In this document: positions 60,742 to 64,000 of the stretch, one piece after another
Layout of the letters: each line of letters starts with the position of its first letter
How positions within the stretch are numbered: position 1 is the first letter of the stretch
Source of the DNA: Spirosoma aerolatum
GTDB lineage: Bacteria > Bacteroidota > Bacteroidia > Cytophagales > Spirosomataceae
Reading direction: 5' to 3'
Length of the DNA: 64,000 bases
NCBI RefSeq assembly: GCF_002056795.1
Contig: NZ_CP020104.1
Location: 6,085,501 to 6,149,500 of the forward strand
Notes under the pieces: generated by a model
What the model saw: only the letters and a program-made list of their open reading frames with translations
What the model was told of the DNA's origin: nothing
The model's database searches: none
Position numbers and translations under genes: made by a program

Positions 60742-61350
60742 ATGGAACGCCGTGATTTTCTACTAACATCCGCCCTGACGGGCTTACTATCGACTATGAA
60801 CCCAATCCAGGCCGAAGCCACCAACTCTGATCCGTTGAAGCCCTTTTACCTGCCGCCGTTACCGCAGTTGGAACCCGGTCCGCGTGGACTAAACATCCGA
60901 ACCCGCGTTCGGCAGAACCAGACAAATGGGCAATTTTCCTGCGTGGAATTTGCCATAGCCGCCAGAAAGATGGGACCGGCTCCGCACCTCCACAAGGAGC
61001 TCGATGAACTGATGTACGTCGTGGACGGAACTATCACGGTGCTGGTCGGCGAAACGGAATACCATATACAGGCGGGTGGCTGGCACCTGCGGCCACGGGG
61101 CATTGTCCACACGTTCTGGAACGCCACCGACAAGCCTGCCGTTGGGATCGACTGCTATTTTCAGCAACCCTTCGAGGAGTATCTGGAAGCTTCCAGCCAC
61201 ACGATTCCTGAGTATGCCCGAACCCACGGCCTGTCGATGGACGCGCCCGAAATTCAGGCAAAATACAAAGCCCTGCACCAGCAGTTCGGCATGGTTGGAT
61301 TTCCCGAAAAACGCCAACCGATTATCGACAAATATGGCTTGATTGCGTAA
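60742..61350 (+). CDS. Cupin-domain protein with Tat-like signal
   Basis: The 202-residue protein starts MERRDFLLTSALTGLL, a twin-arginine-type leader. A cupin fold follows with metal ligands in PHLHKELDELMYVVDG and WHLRPRGIVHTFWNAT. It is probably exported and could be a dioxygenase, an isomerase or a sensor; no substrate can be named. It lies 25 nt after the lipoprotein gene and 14 nt before the next. Confidence 0.85.
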   Translation: MERRDFLLTSALTGLLSTMNPIQAEATNSDPLKPFYLPPLPQLEPGPRGLNIRTRVRQNQTNGQFSCVEFAIAARKMGPAPHLHKELDELMYVVDGTITVLVGETEYHIQAGGWHLRPRGIVHTFWNATDKPAVGIDCYFQQPFEEYLEASSHTIPEYARTHGLSMDAPEIQAKYKALHQQFGMVGFPEKRQPIIDKYGLIA

Positions 61351-61364
61351 AAAACTTTTTCGCC

Positions 61365-61976
61365 ATGTCAAGAGGGATCCGTCTTCTACTGGTTGTTATT
61401 GCCCTGATCGCCCTAAGCTGGGCGGTTTACGAATGCAAGTATTACTACAGCTATTACACCGATCTGACCGCCCGCCCGTGGGCCTACAACCGCGACGAAA
61501 ACGCCCCCTTGCTGGTGGGGACGTGGCAGGGCGAATTTCGCGATCCCGACAACGTAGCCAAAACGATCCGGCTCACGATTGAGCCGCCCGTCTCGGAGGA
61601 GGAACGGTCCCGGAAAGCGGCCCGCCGAACCCGCAAACGGAGTAGTTTTTCCCGAACCGACAAGAAATGGTTCGGCGGAGAAGCCAATATAACCAGCGTC
61701 CGGGGTAAGGAGGAGTACAGCCTCAGCGGCCACGTACGCACCGACGACGGGCATCAGCTCGGATCGGTTCGGTTTTCAACCGAAGACGGTATCGGCCCAA
61801 TCCGCAGCAATTTCAACCTGCAATCTGCCAGCGACGGCGGAACGTGGCAGGGTGACGAGTTAACGCTCACGATTGGATTTACCTACATCACCCAAACGGG
61901 GGCGAGCCACTGGAGCAGCGCTGACCCGCGCTACGACAAAAAAGTAACGATTCATTTTTCGCGCATCAAACCATGA
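61365..61976 (+). CDS. Membrane-anchored protein of unknown function
   Basis: The 203-residue protein has an N-terminal membrane helix (IRLLLVVIALIALSWAVYEC) and a beta-rich domain LLVGTWQGEFRDPDNVAKTI ... WQGDELTLTIGFTYI, with a strongly basic stretch RKAARRTRKRSSF in the middle. GTW-Q-G-x-F suggests a lipocalin-like or Nuclear-transport-like fold of small extracytoplasmic proteins. Its end overlaps the start of the next gene by 4 nt. Confidence 0.7.
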   Translation: MSRGIRLLLVVIALIALSWAVYECKYYYSYYTDLTARPWAYNRDENAPLLVGTWQGEFRDPDNVAKTIRLTIEPPVSEEERSRKAARRTRKRSSFSRTDKKWFGGEANITSVRGKEEYSLSGHVRTDDGHQLGSVRFSTEDGIGPIRSNFNLQSASDGGTWQGDELTLTIGFTYITQTGASHWSSADPRYDKKVTIHFSRIKP

Positions 61977-62446
61977 AAAAACTACTGACTTTTAGCCTCT
62001 TACTGGCCGTCTTACTGGGCAATTCGGGCGCGGGTTGCAGCAGTACCAAAAGCGACGATCCACAGCCGCAGGACGTAAAACTGCTGGTGGGTGGCCTCTG
62101 GGAAATCACCAGAACCTACACTGTTACTCCGAGCGACAAGGTTACGCTGCAAATGAAAAAAGGCGCGCTGGGCCTGAAATTTTACGCCGACGGAAAGTTG
62201 GAAACCTGCTCGTTTGGAACCTGTAAGACCATGGGCCGCTGGTCGTTTTTGCTGCAAAGCCAGGGGGCGGGTACCGGCACGCTCACGGTCTATGTCGACA
62301 ACCCAGATACTCAGACCGTCTACGGAAAAGAACTGGAGGGATCCCTCGACATTTCCACCGACAATCTAATTCGCTGGATCATCAAAGGAAATCCGATAGG
62401 GAATACGGACGCCACCGAGATGCAATGGACCATGGAGCGGTCTTAA
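61973..62446 (+). CDS. Lipocalin-like lipoprotein
   Basis: The 157-residue product has lipobox GAGC (Cys22) and a small beta-barrel domain with LLVGGLWEITRTYTVTPSDK and LKFYADGKLETCSFGTCKTM, GRWSFLL. The G-x-W and W motifs match the Bacteroidota lipocalin-like lipoproteins. Its start overlaps the upstream stop (ATGA), so the two are coupled. It is the last gene before the right inverted repeat. Confidence 0.75.
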   Translation: MKKLLTFSLLLAVLLGNSGAGCSSTKSDDPQPQDVKLLVGGLWEITRTYTVTPSDKVTLQMKKGALGLKFYADGKLETCSFGTCKTMGRWSFLLQSQGAGTGTLTVYVDNPDTQTVYGKELEGSLDISTDNLIRWIIKGNPIGNTDATEMQWTMERS

Positions 62447-62463
62447 GATTAATCACTATTTTT

Positions 62464-62501
62464 TGACCCAAAAACTGACAACTTATTTTCAGGATCGGAC
62501 A
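62464..62501. repeat. Right 38-bp terminal inverted repeat of the two-component island
   Basis: The inverted partner of 56758-56795 (35 of 38 matches) ends in CAGGATCGGACA. The remaining gap (62,502-62,662) holds no gene I can support; a 61-codon frame at 62463-62648 runs through the repeat and is not considered real. Confidence 0.8.
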
Positions 62502-62662
62502 TGTTATGCTAAGACCGTTTACTATTCAATAAAGCGCTTTTCAATGATGAATTCGTTAACGCCAGATGAATCGGTTATCTTGTACAGCTATTTTCATGAA
62601 ATGTACAAAACGCTTGTTTATCGGCTTATAACGATTATCCTTATTTAAGAAGCCATCAATCG

Positions 62663-64000
62663 TCATTGTGTGGCCAACATCATGATTTGTTCTTCAGTCG
62701 CTTCTTCACGGCTCAGTTCGCCCGTAAGCTGGCCGTCACGAATCACCAGAATACGGTCGGCGAGGGCCAGTAGTTCAGGAAGTTCACTCGAAATAAGCAG
62801 CATGCCCTTGCCCTGAGCCGCCAGGCCCCGGAGAATAGCGTAAATTTCTGCTTTGCCCCCTACGTCGATGCCATGCGTTGGTTCATCAACAATCAGTACG
62901 TCGGGGTTGACCAGCAACCAGCGAGCCAGCATTGTTTTTTGTTGGTTCCCGCCACTCAGATTACCCGCTATCTCCCGGACAGAAGGCGTTCGGATGCCTA
63001 GTTGCTGACGAAATGATTCGGCTAAAGACCTTACCCGATTCCGATTATACCAGGGCCCTGATGCTGGCGACTGGGCCGCAACTATATTCTGAGCAACAGA
63101 CTGTTCTATGAATAAGCCCAGTCGTTTACGTTCTTCGGGCAGGTAGCCAATCCCATACCGGACGGCATCAGCCGGGTGCGCAATAGTCACTACCTCCCCA
63201 TGAAGCTGGACGGTACCTGAATCGTGTTTGTCGATCCCAAAAATAGCCCGCGCAATTTCCGTTCGCCCGGCCCCTACCAGGCCTGCCATACCCAGAATTT
63301 CACCCTTATGGAGCTGAAAACTGATCTGTTCAAACCGCTCACCCGACAGGTTTTGAATCTGAAGCAACACCTCATCCGTGGCGGATGACGAACTTTTCTC
63401 CGCCATTAAACGCCGACCAACCATTCGGCTAATAAGCGCATCGGGCGTGGTGCTGGTCATTTGGTCTGTTCCCTGGTAGCGTCCATCTTTCAGCACCGAA
63501 ACCCGGTCGGCCAGTTCGAATAGTTCGGGGAGTCGATGCGAGATATAGACGATGGCTTTACCCTCTGTTCGTAACTGCCGTAGTAACGCAAATAAGGTGG
63601 CCGTTTCTCGGTGTGTAAGGGAGGCCGTTGGTTCATCCAGTAGTAAGATTGCCGGATTTTGCGACAAGGCCTTGGCAATTTCAACCATCTGCTTCTGCCC
63701 CGGCGACAGTTCACTCACCAACTCCTGCGGCCGGATATCGGGTAAGGCAAGTTCATTCAGTAAAGCCTGCGTATGGGCGTGTAAGGTTTTATACTGGATT
63801 AAACCAAAGCGGTTTTTGGGCTGGCGATTTGCATATATATTTTCCGCGACGGTCAGACTATCGACCAGACTCAGTTGCTGGTAAACGATAGCAATGCCCA
63901 ATGCAGTTGCATGGGCCGGGTTCTCGATCTCAACCGCCTGTCCGTTCAGCAGAATCTGACCTGAATCGGGATGCAGGTTCCCTGTCAGTATATTCATTAA
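62663..64000 (-). CDS. Sugar ABC-transporter ATPase (RbsA/MglA/XylG type), N-terminus outside window
   Basis: The frame is open to the window edge, where it reads LMNILTGNLHPDSGQI, the part just after Walker A, so roughly the first 45 residues are missing. Two ATPase halves are present. The first has ELSPGQKQMVEIAKALSQNP and LLLDEPTASL; the second has GMAGLVGAGRTEIARAIFG, NLSGGNQQKTMLARWLLVNP and LIVDEPTHGIDVGG. The duplicated structure and a degenerate second Walker A are typical of ATPases that import ribose, galactose or xylose. The sugar cannot be told from this piece. Confidence 0.93.
   Translation of the reverse strand, partial: LMNILTGNLHPDSGQILLNGQAVEIENPAHATALGIAIVYQQLSLVDSLTVAENIYANRQPKNRFGLIQYKTLHAHTQALLNELALPDIRPQELVSELSPGQKQMVEIAKALSQNPAILLLDEPTASLTHRETATLFALLRQLRTEGKAIVYISHRLPELFELADRVSVLKDGRYQGTDQMTSTTPDALISRMVGRRLMAEKSSSSATDEVLLQIQNLSGERFEQISFQLHKGEILGMAGLVGAGRTEIARAIFGIDKHDSGTVQLHGEVVTIAHPADAVRYGIGYLPEERKRLGLFIEQSVAQNIVAAQSPASGPWYNRNRVRSLAESFRQQLGIRTPSVREIAGNLSGGNQQKTMLARWLLVNPDVLIVDEPTHGIDVGGKAEIYAILRGLAAQGKGMLLISSELPELLALADRILVIRDGQLTGELSREEATEEQIMMLATQ

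Larger units (their letters stand above)
56758..62501. mobile_element. 5.7-kb segment bounded by 38-bp inverted repeats, no transposase
   Basis: The segment holds six genes: a TPR histidine kinase, a LytTR response regulator and a divergent operon of four envelope proteins. The genes look more GC-rich than the flanking DNA (by eye; not computed). It has no transposase or integrase, so it would need help to move, or it was assembled around two solo insertion-sequence ends. No clear target-site duplication is seen; GACCGTTT occurs beside the left end (56751-56758) and 12 nt outside the right end (62513-62520), which may be chance. Confidence 0.55.

Noticed and set aside
62463..62648. 61-codon frame at the right inverted repeat
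   Set aside because: It starts inside the repeat and has no recognisable content; it is more likely chance.

Overview
The window comes from a member of the Bacteroidota, most likely a Cytophagales genome close to Spirosoma. The evidence is the gene families (DUF5683 between parB and dapB, DUF2911, DUF1835, GH115, paired FtsX/MacB permeases, YncE-like/phosphoesterase fusions), a TTG/TANNTTTG promoter in the phage switch, and abundant palindromic intergenic repeats typical of these genomes. No database search was possible; all family names are recognised from the translated sequence.

Positions 1 to about 21.2 kb are the right-hand part of a Mu-like transposable prophage whose other end lies outside the window. 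Late genes run rightward from a truncated large terminase through DUF1320, DUF935 portal, Mu F-like head protein, an inserted orphan DNA methyltransferase, Mu G-like morphogenesis protein, a u-spanin-like lipoprotein, tail/baseplate proteins, a tail fibre with an N-terminal signal sequence and a small membrane protein. They meet a leftward early operon at a bidirectional terminator (10093-10125). The early operon starts at a promoter near 19.0 kb and encodes a Ner-like protein, a MuA-type DDE transposase, a MuB-type ATPase, many small proteins, GemA/gp16 and a DUF3850 protein. It also carries a tRNA-Leu-like gene whose anticodon loop is interrupted by 35 nt. An S24-type (RecA-cleavable class) repressor is divergent from it, followed by two lysogeny-side genes and the putative phage end.

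From 21.4 to 56.4 kb the DNA is chromosomal: two FtsX-type permeases separated by palindromic repeats, a VCBS/haem lipoprotein, a PAS histidine kinase, DUF2911, comM, a WalJ-like MBL hydrolase, two secreted YncE/phosphoesterase paralogues, the core block parA-parB-DUF5683-dapB-lepB, a cell-wall amidase, ung, apaG, and a xylose/xylan group (xylA, NUDIX-type regulator, GH115 glucuronidase) with a large palindromic operator.

From 56,758 to 62,501 an apparently GC-richer 5.7-kb segment is bounded by 38-bp inverted repeats (35 of 38 matching) and has no transposase. It holds a TPR histidine kinase, a LytTR response regulator and a divergent operon (SGNH-like lipoprotein, cupin, membrane-anchored protein, lipocalin-like lipoprotein). 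The divergent intergenic region carries a 12-bp direct repeat with a 20-bp period that fits a LytTR binding site. A truncated kptA remnant lies just left of it. The window ends inside a sugar ABC-transporter ATPase gene.
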